NCBI GenBank assembly: GCA_024036415.1
Contig: JAMWET010007157.1
Coordinates: 1,975,501 to 2,039,500, forward strand
DNA: 64,000 nucleotides
Direction of reading: 5' to 3'
From: Prochilodus magdalenae
Taxonomy: Eukaryota; Chordata; Actinopteri; Characiformes; Prochilodontidae
Under the pieces are notes generated by a model. It ran no database searches and had not been told where the DNA came from. It saw only the letters and a program-made list of their open reading frames with translations. The translations under genes and the position numbers were made by a program. Below are positions 1 to 12,599 of this stretch, in pieces (position 1 is the first letter of the stretch; every line of letters starts with the position of its first letter).

Positions 1-3000
1 GGCTTGCTTTTAGTTTTGAAAGAAATCAGCCTACGTATCTGGTACCTATTTACTACTTGAACTGGAAATTAAATAAAAGAAGTGTGGTCTTTGATGTTGC
101 ACATACATGTAATTTTACCTGGCCTGGCCCTTACAGCCATTTGTAATACTTGAGACTAAAGTCCAGCCGATAATGTTTAAGAGACAAATGGATAAATCAA
201 CAACTAGCAAACTAGCAAATGCAATTGCAAAATGGAAATCTGCAATGACAAGAATACAGGTTTTATATATGTATATAGAACCCTTGTTAATCCTGTATTC
301 TTCTCCATTTTATGTATATAAATGGAGAGTCATGACAATCACCTAATCACAAGCATGATCACAAGCATGATACTGTTATCAATGTGACTTTTGCCCTGTC
401 TTGGAGGTCCTACATTTGAAGTTTGTAATTTATTTTTTTGAACTTTATTTTCTAATAATTTGATGGGATATATCTCAATTAAGCAAACTGATTTTTTAAA
501 GACTGAGGTGATTTCCAGTCCTCTCTTTTTGTGTTACTAGATGCTGGCTTGGATGCTACTTTATTTTTGCCCTTTTGATTAGAGAATGCATTGATGTGAT
601 GTGTCTATATTTGCATGTTTGTCTTTTGTATGCCTATGAGTACTTTAGCTGGCTTTTCTGAGGTTGGTGGCGCTCATCATTCCATTCTGCAACATTATGT
701 TCAGTTTCACCCATATGTACTAATGCTCTCAATGATGTAAAGGATAGCTTGTTGAAGGGTATGTGTGTTCATGAAGCTTGGCCCTGTCCGTGTGCGGCTG
801 GCTGCTGCCAGAACGACTAACACAGGAGTGTGTGCCTGGCATGTACGCATTCACTTGGTAAGAAAGGGAGAGTGAGAAAGAAGAGTCTTAATTAGCAGCT
901 TGCCGTCAACTGGGTGACATGTTATCTGTCAGGTTCGACATGTCGCCTGCACTGTTTGTCTGTGCCACTCAGCTTCCAAACAACCGGCACTTTTTAATTT
1001 CTGTCTCTCTTCCTTTCTCTTGCTCTCATCTTGTTTTTTGGGGGCGTTTTTTTATGAATTTGCTCTGTAATTTACTGCTCAAATTTACAGTTTGGAGTTC
1101 CATTTTACTTTGTTTTGCTGTTTTTGATACCTGTCTTGATACTGATACGGAAATATATAAAGGTACTGATTTCTGGTTTATATGGACTTGTCCACTTCAC
1201 TGTGCTGAAATTATGTTTAGCCCTTTCAGTCAAGTATAAACTGTAACAGTCTGATATCTGGCCAGAAATTTAGCCAAATTTTTTTCTTGCCCTCCAAACC
1301 TAATTAGAGGTGAGTGACAACTAGCTGACCTGCAGAGTTGCCCACACTTGTTTTATAAGAACTCATAAAGTGTTGATTTGAGCCACATGTGGAAGTGTTT
1401 AAGTGTGTGTTTGGAGGGCGAGTGTGTGTTGTGACAGACTAATAGACTGCTCAGGTGTTCTGGGTGTTTGGCTAGCATAAATACGGGTGGCTCAGTTTTT
1501 CACTGGGCCAGGGGTCATGTTTTTATGAGTCATGCTAATCAGCTTCTCTGACAGCACAAACATGATAATTACCCCACAGGTTGTGCACATGCACACCAAT
1601 GTTTCTTCATCTGAAAGATAATATTTTGAGCTTTGTCAAAAGAGAGGACTGAGTGAGAAACACAGGTGAGTTGGCAATGGCTTCTGACAGGTAGCAATTA
1701 GCCTGTATGGAGGAGCCTGATCTTCAGAGGCGCTGTAATCACATGGCAGGGCTGCTGCTGTTTCTCACAGAATGTTTGTTTGCGGCTTTACTTCACACGT
1801 TGGCCTTCCATCTGTCATTACTGGGACAAGCTAAGAAAAAAAGCAGCAAGTCAAGCTGAAATATCACTGAATCTTCTAGTCTTAGTACCCTTATGAAAAA
1901 GAACTTTCTTCAAGTGTGCTATTTGATATGCAAAACAAACTGCATTTTATGTCACTAAAACCTGAGCTTTTGCAAAACTCCTTAAATGGTGAGGATATTC
2001 AGAATCTCTGTTTTTATTATGGTCGTGTAGGCAGGAGTGTTTGGCTCGTAACGGTGTGCACCACTTTCTGGCATCAGAGCATGTGCTACTTTTTCCTTTG
2101 TTTACCTGATTTTTGTGATTTTCTGCACTAGTGCTAACAAGAATGTGTTGAATGTTTACACATAACTGTACAGCTAGTCTACATTTACTCTAACTTTAAG
2201 AGATGCCCCATGACATAAATTCCGATGTCAATGACTGCCTGTTTATTGTGTTTTGTATTCAACTAGTTTGAGTTACATTCTAATTTTGGCATATTCTGGC
2301 ATCCTGTACAATATTTGTACTGGACAAAATTTTATTTTGTGGTCTAAATTTAAAATTGACCAATTTAGATAAATCATACTTGGTGATTACACTTTAAGTT
2401 TGCTTAATAAAATGAACTTTTTACATAACTGTGGATCCGTTATATCATTATACAATTGAAAATAAAGGGTAAAAGGGCTTCTTTGTTAGACATTTGCTTC
2501 ACTCTCTCTGCATGATGTTTCCCTGTCCACCATCAACTCAGTGTGATGCTTGCTAGTGTAGTCGTTTGTTAGCTGATGTAACAGTGTTGGTGGTGAGTGC
2601 TCTACTCTGAATGCAGTAAGATGTCCAATGATTGCAATAAATACAGTTCAAATATGTTTTGATGAAAGTACATGTTAGCCGTCACCCTATTAGGTTAGTA
2701 GTTCATGTGATATGTTTATGAAATGATTGTATGCCACTTAAAGTGTTTTGGCACTCACATGACTGACATAATGTGACCTGTTACCAGCATAAATTACTCC
2801 CCTTAACCTGTGTTCAGTTGTTACAGCAGTGTGACAGCCACAGACCCCTTTTTGTGGTCTACGGTATTGTGGATTAGAGGGCAGAATGGCAAATAGTGAA
2901 GTCTATGCAGTGCCCTCACTGCACCATAAATCACACACAGGCAGGTCTGAACAAGCTCCTCCTGTAGCCCCCCACTTCTGGCACCACCCATCACCATCCA

Positions 3001-3479
3001 TCAACCCCCTCCCTCTCCAAAACCCCAGAGGAAAGAGTACGTACCTCACTAGCACCTCTGCGACCCTTTACTATCAGCATCATGCTGAGAACATTCCTCC
3101 TGACTTCCCTGCCATCTTTACTCCCCACCTTACTGGTTCTCGAGAAAACCAGAGCACGAGAGTTATGGTTGTGGTAGACTTCTTGAGTAACCCGAGTGAC
3201 ACAAAATCTCCTCTTTATTCGCTGTTTGTCTTTTTCTAATTCAAAATCTTCTTGTAATGGCTTTCACCTACACAGTACTATACAATATATACTGTACATA
3301 TGGTATATAGCATATATACATCATATATACAATCAATGAAAAAAAGGTTCCACCCCGAAAGAAGGGTAAGAAGCAATGATAGTGGGAAGGATAAAGGTGA
3401 CCAGGAATGATAAATGATGAAAAAGTTAGACTGATACAGGTAAAGTTTACTGAGCTCAGTTCAATAGTATAGTTCGCTA
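1..3479. other. Non-coding AT-rich DNA, no gene seen
   Basis: I see no gene, RNA or recognisable transposon here. Open frames are short and lack family motifs. The longest (about 117 codons from 2,886) is rich in Pro, Ser and His with no domain I recognise, and no splice context is evident. A small direct duplication of a 12-mer lies near 348-371. A TA-rich patch at 3,280-3,345 is low complexity. Confidence 0.6.
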
Positions 3480-3722
3480 ACACAACATGCCAGACGTCCC
3501 AGCAAGGAGTTGTAGGGGTCCCTAATTGTCTCCTGCACAGTTCTCATGCAGGACCTGCAGTCCATGCAGACAAAAAACATTCATCATGGCACTGACCACA
3601 ATGCCTCCACCCACAGATTCATTGATCGTTTCCCCTAAGACCAAAGCGGGACTTGTCACTGAAGATGACCCGCCGCCATTCTGAGTCACTGCATGGCAGT
3701 CTAGCATGACACCACTGTAGTC
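3480..3722 (-). pseudogene. Tc1-like transposase relic, internally deleted
   Basis: Read on the minus strand, this stretch carries the signature of a Tc1/IS630-type DDE transposase: a segment reading roughly RVIFSDKSRF around the first catalytic Asp, then a jump to a C-terminal end reading GRLACCVS. The same two landmarks (VIFSDEFRF and GRLACCFS) occur in one frame in the longer plus-strand relic at 34,590-35,085, so the two are copies of one subfamily. Here most of the catalytic core between them is missing and the frame is broken. No inverted ends are visible. The element is dead; its normal role would be cut-and-paste transposition at TA sites. Confidence 0.7.
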
Positions 3723-3730
3723 TTACTTTT

Positions 3731-3835
3731 ACATTTAAGGCGTTTAGCTGACGCTCTTATCCAGAGCAACTTACAACCGTGCTTAGTGTTCTGTTGGATA
3801 ATATTGTCCAGCTAGTTTCAAGGGAGTCTAAAACG
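3731..3835 (-). mobile_element. SINE-type repeat, 3' tail on minus strand
   Basis: On the minus strand this reads as a repeat body ending in the common fish motif GCTCTGGATAAGAGCGTC, then an AAATG-type tail, the usual 3' end of several tRNA-derived fish SINEs. It matches 11,990-12,110 over about 90 bases, including the body upstream of the tail, so the two are copies of one family. The copy at 9,956-10,110 shares the tail but not the body. Family name not assigned. Confidence 0.7.
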
Positions 3836-6507
3836 TAGTTAGTCTAAACGTAAGGTAGTCTTGATGTTGATGTGGTTGATGTGGTGTTACGGGCAGTTGT
3901 CGTAATGCTCTGCAAGCATGTTAAGCCTTCTTGAACTCTTCCAGCTGCTCTAATTGGTTTCAAACTCTTCTCTGAGGCACAGGTTACTTGCGAAGCATGC
4001 TATCAACACAACAGCGTGAGTCGGAATGGAAAACACATGCCACAGGATGACCTTATATAGTCAGTTAGGTATAGTAATAAAGCCCATCCTTGCTTATGTC
4101 ACATATGCGGCCAAACGTGACACTTAAATCATGTCTCATGATGTTAAACCTACCCACTAAGTTTCATTCATGTCGGTTATTTCTATTGGAAGCAACATTT
4201 TTTTAATGCCATCTTAAAACCGTCTTAAATATAGTATCTCATAACTATATATACCCATTTTAAGTATACTTTCAACATATATCAAGCTTGAAATAAGTAA
4301 AATGATGTGCTGTGCAACAAGTCCATTAAAGTAGATACAATTATTTAACAGTTAAAATTGTTTATGAAAGGTGAATAGTCTTATGATATTCATAATAAGT
4401 AATATAAGGTATACTAAATACTTAATTTTAAGAGTTGCAGGTAGTTCAATGATCTGCCATAAAAAAATGCCATTTATCTGGTTAAAAATCAGATTTTTTA
4501 AATGTTCTGCTTAATCCAGTTATTGAGACTGAACTCATTTAGAGTAGTTTAATACTAAATGGTTAATTGTAGAGAAGCTGAATGTATAGTTAAAGAAAAC
4601 AAAGTTTTTAGCCAAATACATTACCATAATACATAATACATAAAACGGTGATATTACTCATATAAATCAATGTCAGTTTACACAGTAACACAGTAACATT
4701 GTATTCCTATCCATTATAATATATTAACTTTGAGAGGTCGCTTTTAAAGGCATAAATGATGCTCCAGTTGTCTGGTTCCACTTTTGAACCACTTTTTGTT
4801 CCACTTTTCTACTACAGAGCACTTGACACCAAACCACTCTAAACGACTTTGTTTACAGATCAGTCATCATGTAGAAATTTAGCAAAAAGCAGGATTCTCA
4901 TTTACTACCATGTGCTATCAACCACTCCAGGTTTTCAATTGCAGTGAGTTACAAAATAGCAACTACTTTGCAAATCTTTGAAAGCTCACAGACATATATG
5001 AGGTGGAGCACAAAGCTGGTGAAGCAGGACACAGTATACAGTATACAGTATGCCTGATCCTCTGGGGGTTTTCTCACTATTTGCCCTTTTTTCGCTCTCT
5101 CACTCTTTGTCTTTCTCTGTAGAGAAAATACATTCCTGTATTTCTCAATATAAATGAGCTAACCTTTAGTCAGCACCTAAAATGGCTGCTGTTTTTCATT
5201 TAGCCGGAAGAGAAGTGGCAGGGCCATGGCAGTAATAGAGCAGATGAATACCAGAACTAACAAAACAGACTGAAGCAGAGAAAATTACATAAAGAGACCC
5301 ATAACTCTCATATCAAAAATACAACACTGGACTTTCACAGCTATTTCCAATGAGTCTCATGGCCAGACACAAGAAAGCACATTGTTAGGCAAGGCATCTT
5401 CCAATACTAGCTAGCAGACTAAGAAGTAACGTTATTGATTTTGACACAATTGGCTTTGAGCTTAAGTCGACGCATCTCTCCTCACTCTTGCACACATACT
5501 TTCTTTCCATCTGTTTGTAATCATCAGTGCTCACTGCTGAGGGATAATAAGAAAGATCTGTTTTGTCTTCACTGTCATGAAGGGGAGAGCACATGTGTCT
5601 TCAGTTAGCTCAGCTCTCTGTCATTCAACTTCTGGGCCGGGAATTGACCTCCAGTATCAGACCAGCTCACACACTCCAGACATCAACAACACGTTTTCTC
5701 TGATTCTGGAGACCCTCCATTTGAATAATGTATTAGGAAGTTGATGAAATTCGAACCTTTAAATTACTGGTGTTTCCCATCATCTTATTTAATTGACTAT
5801 AGTGGTATAATATAGTGGAATAATTAATTGGTATACTTGTGTACAGCTACTTGATGATGCTTTGATAAACAATAACCAGCCAATAGTCATTTACTAGTAT
5901 GTGCTACCTTCAAATAAATTTTTTTCTCCTGAGACCCCAGCGTCCTCAAATCAGGACATTACATTTCTGCCTCTCTGCACCATGATACATTGACCCTTTG
6001 GCCTCATATGAGGACATATGCCTAAACAGCTTCCTGTACCAAGACAATGTTTAGTTTTTATACTTGCTAGGTCCTACTAATCACAAATAGCTAGGAGAAA
6101 TTAAAATTGCACACCAAGCAAGTCCGGGTCTCAGGAGGTTAAATGAATCACAATATTTTGTTTTTGTGAGAGTCGTTTCATGTCATTAGGCGTAGCAGCA
6201 GGCATTGCATATTATCAAAAAATTCACAGGCTCAGCTTTGAATTAAAGAACTTAAGTTTGCTAAATTGAGGAAGCTAAATGCTGTAAATCCTTGTTTAAA
6301 GGACAGAGCTAAAACAACTTGGATTATTGGATAGCCTGTTGTTTGTATAGCAACTATACTAATAAGCTGTGCTGTAGGCCTGCAAAGCACATTTACTTTC
6401 TTATTAAATAAGAGCAGTTTATCATTTGGGGAAGTTGTGAGCTGGAGGCTAGGGGACCAGTCTTCTCAGATTCACAAGTTAACAGATTTGATCATCTGAA
6501 CTGACAG
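3836..6507. other. Non-coding DNA, no gene seen
   Basis: AT-rich sequence with no gene-like frame and no transposon I recognise. A triple ACAGTAT-type direct repeat lies near 5,034-5,052. The short minus-strand frame near 5,385-5,594 has no family features. Confidence 0.55.
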
Positions 6508-6650
6508 GACATGACTGAAGTGCCTTTGAGCGAGACTCCTAACCCACAACTGCTCCCTGGGCACCATGCATAGGGCTGGATAGGGCAAGAATGTTCACTG
6601 CCCCTAGAGTGTATGTTCACTAGTGTGTGTGTGTATGTGGATGTTTCACA
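6508..6650. repeat. Dispersed teleost repeat fragment
   Basis: The run around CTCCTAACCCACAACTGCTCC, followed by GGGCACC..GGGCTG and a CTAGTGTGTGTG end, matches a repeat I know to be very common in fish genomes (typically read as 'aaggcacctaacccccaactgctcc...'). The match is from memory and the family class is not assigned. It ends in a short GT-rich run. Confidence 0.5.
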
Positions 6651-6904
6651 TAAGCATTATTGCTATAATAACTATATTAACTGAATTTTATTCTGGTTTT
6701 AAAGGAATGTGACTGGTAACTTACTAAACCTTGAGCTAGATGCACTGACACCTTTAATTAAAATAGCAATTGGTCTAGCTAGCATACTTACTATCCAAAC
6801 TAAAAAGTTGTTGTGCTTCTTTGTGCTTCTTTTCTTAAACAGTGCATTTTATGGCATGCTTTACTCTGTCCATCATAATGAAAGATTCTGAAAGATTATA
6901 AAGA

Positions 6905-7130
6905 TTCTGAACTAGGCGGTGGGTGTAGGGGTGTCGGAGGCGCTTATAAACAGACTGGGTGATTGGAAACAGGTGAAGTCAATACTCCGGCGAACTAGAC
7001 CAAGAGTGATTGGTAGACTGGGAACGCATGAGTGTGTTAACGGGAGATGCACTCTGGGAAGTGGAGTTCTGGAGAGCGGTGGAGATAGGGAAACCTGGAA
7101 GCATGACAAGAAGCTTACTGACTTACTGAG
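6905..7130 (-). mobile_element. LTR fragment, Ty3/gypsy-like
   Basis: On the minus strand the piece reads AACTCCACTTCCCAGAGTGC, then a run through CACCTGTTTCCAATCACC, then GTTTATAAGCGCC. This order (a CTCCA-TTTCCCA block, a CACCTGTTTCC block, a TATAA box) is typical of the U3 region of a family of fish gypsy LTRs. A comparable CTCCATTTCCCA block occurs at about 35,382 in the LTR candidate there. No matching second LTR or internal region is nearby, so this is a decayed fragment. Confidence 0.45.
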
Positions 7131-9228
7131 ATTTCTTTACAGCAATATATATAATATTCTTAATAACAAATCATTAAACAAACAATTAAAGTAATTTATT
7201 ATATTCCTTTTATTTACTTAAGTGAATTTTTTGGGTAAACTATTACAGGAAGAAGGGCTAGTATTGTTCCACTCAGCACCAACGGCTTTGAACAGTAAAA
7301 AATATTGCAGATTAGCTTGTTTTTGTGAGACAAAATGCCTTCTATAAGATTTAAATCTGGCCAGGCCGAAACAACCAGTAAAAACCACTGTGGCCCTGTA
7401 TTTTCCGCAGTGTATAACACAAACTCTCCAATCTACTCTAAATGCCTTTATTTCTATCTGAACCATTTAATTTGGCAGTTTGTTTTAATCCTGTTACACA
7501 AAAGGATTTTTCTATATTGTCAGTTCTATTTTAATATTTTTAATATTTTTGTTTGTGGTTTAACTTTAGGTTTTAAAATGCGTCTTTCATTTTGCTAGCA
7601 ATAGCATGTTGTCATAGTGCCCAGGCTTAGTTCTTGTATTTCTCTACGTTTGTCAGTGTTGTGTGATGTGTCAGAGTGTCTTTGTTCTGCCATAGTTTGA
7701 GAGCATGTACACATGAACAACAGGCAACAGTTGAGACGAAAACTAGCACATCCAGCCTCTGTATGTCAAGTGAGAACTGAGCATGAAGTGAGGCTTTTTA
7801 ACTTTGCCCTTCCACAAAAGAGCAAGAAGGTCACGCTATGCCTGCCTTTTTTGTCTCTCCATCTTTTGCTCTCTCGAAAGTTTACAGAAAAGACCCAACC
7901 AGTTCCCTAGGCTTCTCCAAGCAGTGACTGTAAAGCCAGCCATAAATCAGTCCCTGGGAAACTGTGAGGGTAAAATCCTGGAAGATTTATAGTTGTGAAT
8001 CCTTGTGAACAAATATTAAAATAGGCTCTAATGCACAAAGAGCTTTAAGCCTTTAACAGTGGTTTGGGGCACTTTGTTATTATGTTGCTTTTACTGATTT
8101 CCTTCTTTTACTTAGAAAATTTAAAAATATGCCTGTAACAAAAATGTATACAAGAAAGACAAATTAGGGTATACATTGTGGTATAAGCTGGACATAGGAC
8201 AGCATGGCCAAGCAGACAAGCCGTGTATTCATAGGTACTGTTTACATGACCGTTTGAGTGCAAACCACACAGAGGTTACTGTAGGAAAAGTTGTTTTTAT
8301 CCCCCTTGAGGATTTTTGAAGGTAAGCTCCTTTTTCCCGTATTCTGAATTTTGAAGCACAGTCAGATTTACAGTGACAAATGGTAGAAGATTAGCTTTCT
8401 CTAAGCCAGCCCTTGTGAAAATTTACAGTTCTGCATTAATATTAATGGGTCATTTTCACCTGCTTGGTTTCATAAATAAAAGCAGTTTTGTCAGCAGTAG
8501 TATAGATCACCTGGCTTAGCTCGCACACTTCACAGTGTGCTGTTGTGAATTAATTGGGAAAATTGCAAATCAGGTACTGGGCCAAATAACTCATTGTCAG
8601 ATTCAATCAATAGGCAAGGTAAATCAACTCATTTAATTTATAAATGATCTTATATAGATCAAGTGACCAATTAAGCAATTATCACACATTTAGCCATTAA
8701 TTAATTTAACCATTAATTACATCATTAAAGTTCAGATTTTTGAAACTAGGAAGTTTGAAAGCACCAGGCACACTGGCACCAAGGCAATACGTCATGTGAT
8801 GAGAGTGCAGCCTGTGACACGCTGAGATTTACTGTGCTAAAAAGCAATGCAATTAGGAAAGGAGTTGGAGGCAGGAGAGAGGCTGTACAGAGTGTTAAAA
8901 CATAGGGAGACGGAGCACCAGATTTGAAAAGTGTGGGCACCTTCTCTTTCACTGATGAAAAATACACTAAATGGGGTCTTTTGCAAAGCAAAGCATCCTT
9001 TTAAAAATGCTTTCAAAAACTTTAAGGAAGTAACCTTGTAAATTTGCTATTTCAATTACTCTGAGTGTCAGCAGAGATTAACAAGACCACAGTAAGGGTG
9101 GACAAGTTCTGCTATTGTTTTATTACTATCTTTTGTACCTTTAATAGCACATTGCAAATCCAATTAATTGTCTATTGTTTGTTTATTTTTTGTCTTCTTC
9201 TTCATCTTTCTCTTCTTCTTTTTAAAAA
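7131..9228. other. Non-coding DNA, no gene seen
   Basis: No recognisable gene or transposon. Short frames at 7,214-7,598 and 7,713-7,992 overlap on both strands and show no motif. At 8,600-8,720 the sequence is very AT-rich with several TTAATTA-like homeodomain-type words, which is weak evidence of function given the composition. Confidence 0.55.
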
Positions 9229-9261
<33 letters not shown>

Positions 9262-9270
9262 GCTATTATT
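9229..9270 (+). repeat. (ATT)n microsatellite
   Basis: About 14 ATT units with one imperfection near the end, preceded by a TTC-rich run (9,194-9,222). The leucine run in the overlapping frame is a product of this repeat. Confidence 0.95.
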
Positions 9271-9439
9271 TTCAGATTTTTGTTGGCTAACTTGTCCTGT
9301 AGTTTTTGCAATATCAGCTGCTCTGGAAAGTTCAGCCTGATCAGGAACAGTGTGCAGTATTTTTTATGTCTTTCTTGTACAATTATTATTAAATCATTTT
9401 TTCTCTAATAGGAATAAATTGGCTACAAACATATGCACA

Positions 9440-10145
9440 GGCAATTTATATTATAATGATAGAAGATCATTAGCAACACTATTATTTCTAATGTCGGATA
9501 TAATAGCAACTACCTTGTAAATACTTAGTATGCTATATCAACCACCTAACTACCCCTAGCAACTACCTTGTATGCCATAGCAATAACACTTTAACAACCA
9601 ACAGGAATACTATAGCAATAACCATGCAACCATTTAGGATACCGTATCAACCTCATAGTGCCACCACAGCAACCACTTCCAATTCTCTGGCAACCTTCTA
9701 GCAATACGCTAGACAATACCTGACCCTAGACAACCACCTGACCACATGCCATAGCAACCACTGAGGAATGACCATAGTAACCACCTATCAAAACCTTGGA
9801 TACCACTTAGCAACACCCTAGTCACAACTTAGGAGCTACATGACACACCAGCAATAAAACTAGAATACCATAGTAACCACATAGCAGCCACAGGGACTGC
9901 CAACCTCTTGGGATACCATAGTAATCATCTAGCAACAAGTCAGTCACCAATGACACTGGATACATTTACATTTATGGCATTTAGCTGATGCTCTTATCCA
10001 GAGCGCTAATCATATTACAAGTAGGCCAATGTAGTGTTAGGAGTTTTGCCCGAGGACTCTTATTGGTATAGCACTAGGAATCGACTAGACTAGGAATCGA
10101 ACCCCAAGCTCAATGACAACAACATAGCAACACCCTTGCAACACT
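9440..10145. repeat. Degenerate minisatellite of CAACCA/TAGCAAC units
   Basis: The words CATAGCAACCA, TAGCAACA and CTAGCAACC recur in many diverged copies at irregular spacing. I take this as an old tandem array, a type seen in other fish genomes. It resumes after the SINE at 9,956-10,110 (AACATAGCAACACC at about 10,119), so the array predates that insertion. Confidence 0.75.
9956..10110 (-). mobile_element. 5'-truncated tRNA-derived SINE
   Basis: On the minus strand the element starts with GGGGTTCGATTCC, a good match to the RNA polymerase III B box (GGTTCGATTCC), then a body, then GCTCTGGATAAGAGCATCAG and a tail of TAAATGTAAATG. This is the order of a tRNA-derived SINE that has lost most of its tRNA head. 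It is flanked by the 8-bp direct repeat CAATGACA at 9,948-9,955 and 10,111-10,118, a plausible target-site duplication. SINEs of this kind are moved by a partner LINE that recognises the 3' tail. Confidence 0.75.
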
Positions 10146-11454
10146 GTAACAATCTCAAGCTGTGAGATAAGTCTTCAATTTCACTTTTCTATTTATCATC
10201 TCTTTTCCCTCAATTTAGGGGCCACCACATACAGTATATCCTGATATTTTTGGAATAGGCAGTATTTGTTTTATTGGATTTTGGCATCCTGTCTAGACAA
10301 AAACGGCCTTTTCAGGTTTTTAAAAAAAATCATTTCTGTTTCTGTGACATCTTTTTTTGATCAGGTTAGTTTTAGTAGAGCCTTAATGTTTCTCATGTTA
10401 AAAACATGACTTAAATAAATTATCTTAAATAAAGAATAGTTAAACAAATATATAAAAAGGGAAAATATAAAAAATACTCTAAAACAAGCACATTTATGTC
10501 TTTAATAAAATAAAAGTATTCCTTATATTTTTCTGAACTTTATTTATTTATTTACTTATTTACTTATTTGTTTGTTTATTTAATTATGTCAACAGTTCAG
10601 TAACAGTAACAGTCCTAAAATCAAAGGGAGCAGTAACATTAAATTTCTGGATACCTGGTCAGTTGGGCATTTATCATAAGCTAATGTCTTAAAAAAGCAC
10701 AGTACATACCATTTTCAGTTATTTAGAATGCCTAAGAATGACCAGATAAATATAAACAGATATTTGATCTACTTCCAAACAATATAATTGTCATGTTGCA
10801 CAGTCTACCTTTGCTTCTGCGTTGGTTTTTAGACAGATGCTCTTACATTGTCCTCAAGCACCCACTGATACAATAAAGAATTCATATGAATTCAATGATA
10901 AAGTGCTTGTTCTCAAATGTTGTGTTTTGTTTGTGCCAAACATATCTTACTGTTCCCAAGTAATTTAACATTGGATTCCTCTATCCAAAGCTAAAGAGAT
11001 GTTTGAGTTTAAGCCACAGGCATGCTCTCATGCTAAACCAAAATTAAAGTTTCATTGGGTGGACTTTTCATCTCTAAAAGGTGTGCTCCAAAATAAATGT
11101 TTTCACCTCAAGTAAATACTAAATAGTTTTAAACTAGAAACAGTGACAGTGGTGCACATGTTCAGAGCAAACCTGCTAGAGGGCACAGAGCAGGTATTAA
11201 CAGGACAGATATATTTGCATTGAGTTCTGATCTGGAATCATCATGCATCATAAGCCTGCGTCTGATGGAACCCATGCTACTTATTGACGTTAAATTGGAT
11301 ATGTCTGACATGCCAAAACAGCGTAAATGCAAAGCGACTCTTCTGAAATGCTGGCATTAAAAAAAAAAAGCAAACCGCATCTGCATCTTGCTGTTACTCA
11401 TCTCACAAAAGCTTTTGTTTTTCGCATATTAGACACATCTTACCTCATTAAAAA
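10146..11454. other. Non-coding DNA, no gene seen
   Basis: No gene found. A TTTA/TTTG-rich simple-sequence run lies at about 10,541-10,590. Otherwise unremarkable AT-rich DNA. Confidence 0.55.
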
Positions 11455-11836
11455 TGTCAAGTCCTGTCTTGCCTTGCCCTGTTTGTCTCTGTTTTCTCTG
11501 TCTCTCTTTTTCTTCATCTTTTTCTGCTATTTCCATGGGCTTCTGTTTGTTTTGGTTATTGCTCCTCCTGTCTCCGCCCTCTTGTCAGGCCCCTCACCTG
11601 TCCTTCGTATGTAGCTCTGCCCATTCCCAGGTGTTCCTTGTTAGTCCGTGATCTTTTATACTCCCTGTTGTTCCCTTTGTTCTTGCTTGGTGTTATGTCT
11701 CCATGTCAGTTGTTTTTGTAACCCTGTTCCCAGTTGTTTCATAGTGTACTAGTGTCTTTGGTTTCTTCGGTTTTGTAATTTAAACCTATTAAAGACTTGC
11801 ACTTGCACCTGACTCCTCATCTGGTCCCACATGACA
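11455..11836 (+). mobile_element. Solo LTR of a retrotransposon
   Basis: The 382-bp segment begins TGTCA and ends TGACA, a perfect 5-bp inverted end of the gypsy/retroviral TG..CA type. It is flanked on both sides by AAAAA (11,450-11,454 and 11,837-11,841), consistent with a 5-bp target duplication. The interior is pyrimidine-rich and carries the polyadenylation-like word ATTAAA near 11,788, followed by a CTTGCACTTGCACCTGAC end of the kind seen in fish gypsy LTRs. No internal region or second LTR follows, so it is a solo LTR left by recombination. The homopolymer duplication is less informative than a complex one. Open frames inside it are not genes. Confidence 0.75.
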
Positions 11837-11989
11837 AAAAATTACATGTGAATGAAAACAGATTCAATATGAATGACGGAACAGTGAGTCTGTCATATTA
11901 CAATCTACATAATAAAACAGGTATTGTATTTTTTTCTCCTTTACCATACATGCCAACGCTCTTTGATTTTGTCTATCACACTATTTTTT

Positions 11990-12110
11990 TTACATTTACA
12001 TTTGAGGCATTTAGCAGACGCTCTTATCCAGAGCAACTTACAACTGTGCTTAGTGTTCTGTTGGATAATATTTCCAGCTAGTACAGGAAGGCTCGAGCCT
12101 AAAACTCACC
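11990..12110 (-). mobile_element. SINE-type repeat, second copy
   Basis: Same family as 3,731-3,835. On the minus strand a shared body (…CTAGCTGGAAATATTATCC…) leads into GCTCTGGATAAGAGCGTCTG and an AAATGCC..AAATGTAAATGTA tail. It lies about 150 bp beyond the solo LTR. Confidence 0.72.
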
Positions 12111-12599
12111 ATGAGCTCAGACACTGACCGAACAAGTGGCCTTGCTTAATGTGTCACTCATCATTGCATGATATGAGGAGGATAAGAAGAATGGTTAAAA
12201 TATCAATGGGAACATTCATAACCCTCAATGGTATCTGTATATAAAGTCCCACCATTTAAAAAAAAAAAAAAAGAAGCCAAATTGGGATAGCCTCTGAGAA
12301 GGGCAGCAGCCAGAACAAGCAAAATTTGTATTTTTTTTTGTTTGCCAATAACCTAAATATATTTTCACAGTTAAATGCTAGTAGTAATGCTTTACATTCA
12401 CACAGGTCTCATACACTGTTAAACTTTTTAGACCAAAGCTTTGTGTCTTCTCTTTAGGATTGCCTTTGGGAATGTGTTTAGACATTACTGAGGGATAATG
12501 CTCTCCCTACCCATTTCTTGGCATGGACGAGGTCTTGTCCTATCCAATTCCCACCTGCTAGCTAGGTTTCCAATGATCTGAGAATGCTACCAAGATGGT

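Noticed and set aside
9065..9340. 91-codon leucine-rich frame resembling a membrane peptide
   Set aside because: The leucine run is the ATT microsatellite; outside it no conserved feature appears.
11327..12127. Open frames across the solo LTR and SINE
   Set aside because: They run through retroelement sequence in several phases and carry no domain.
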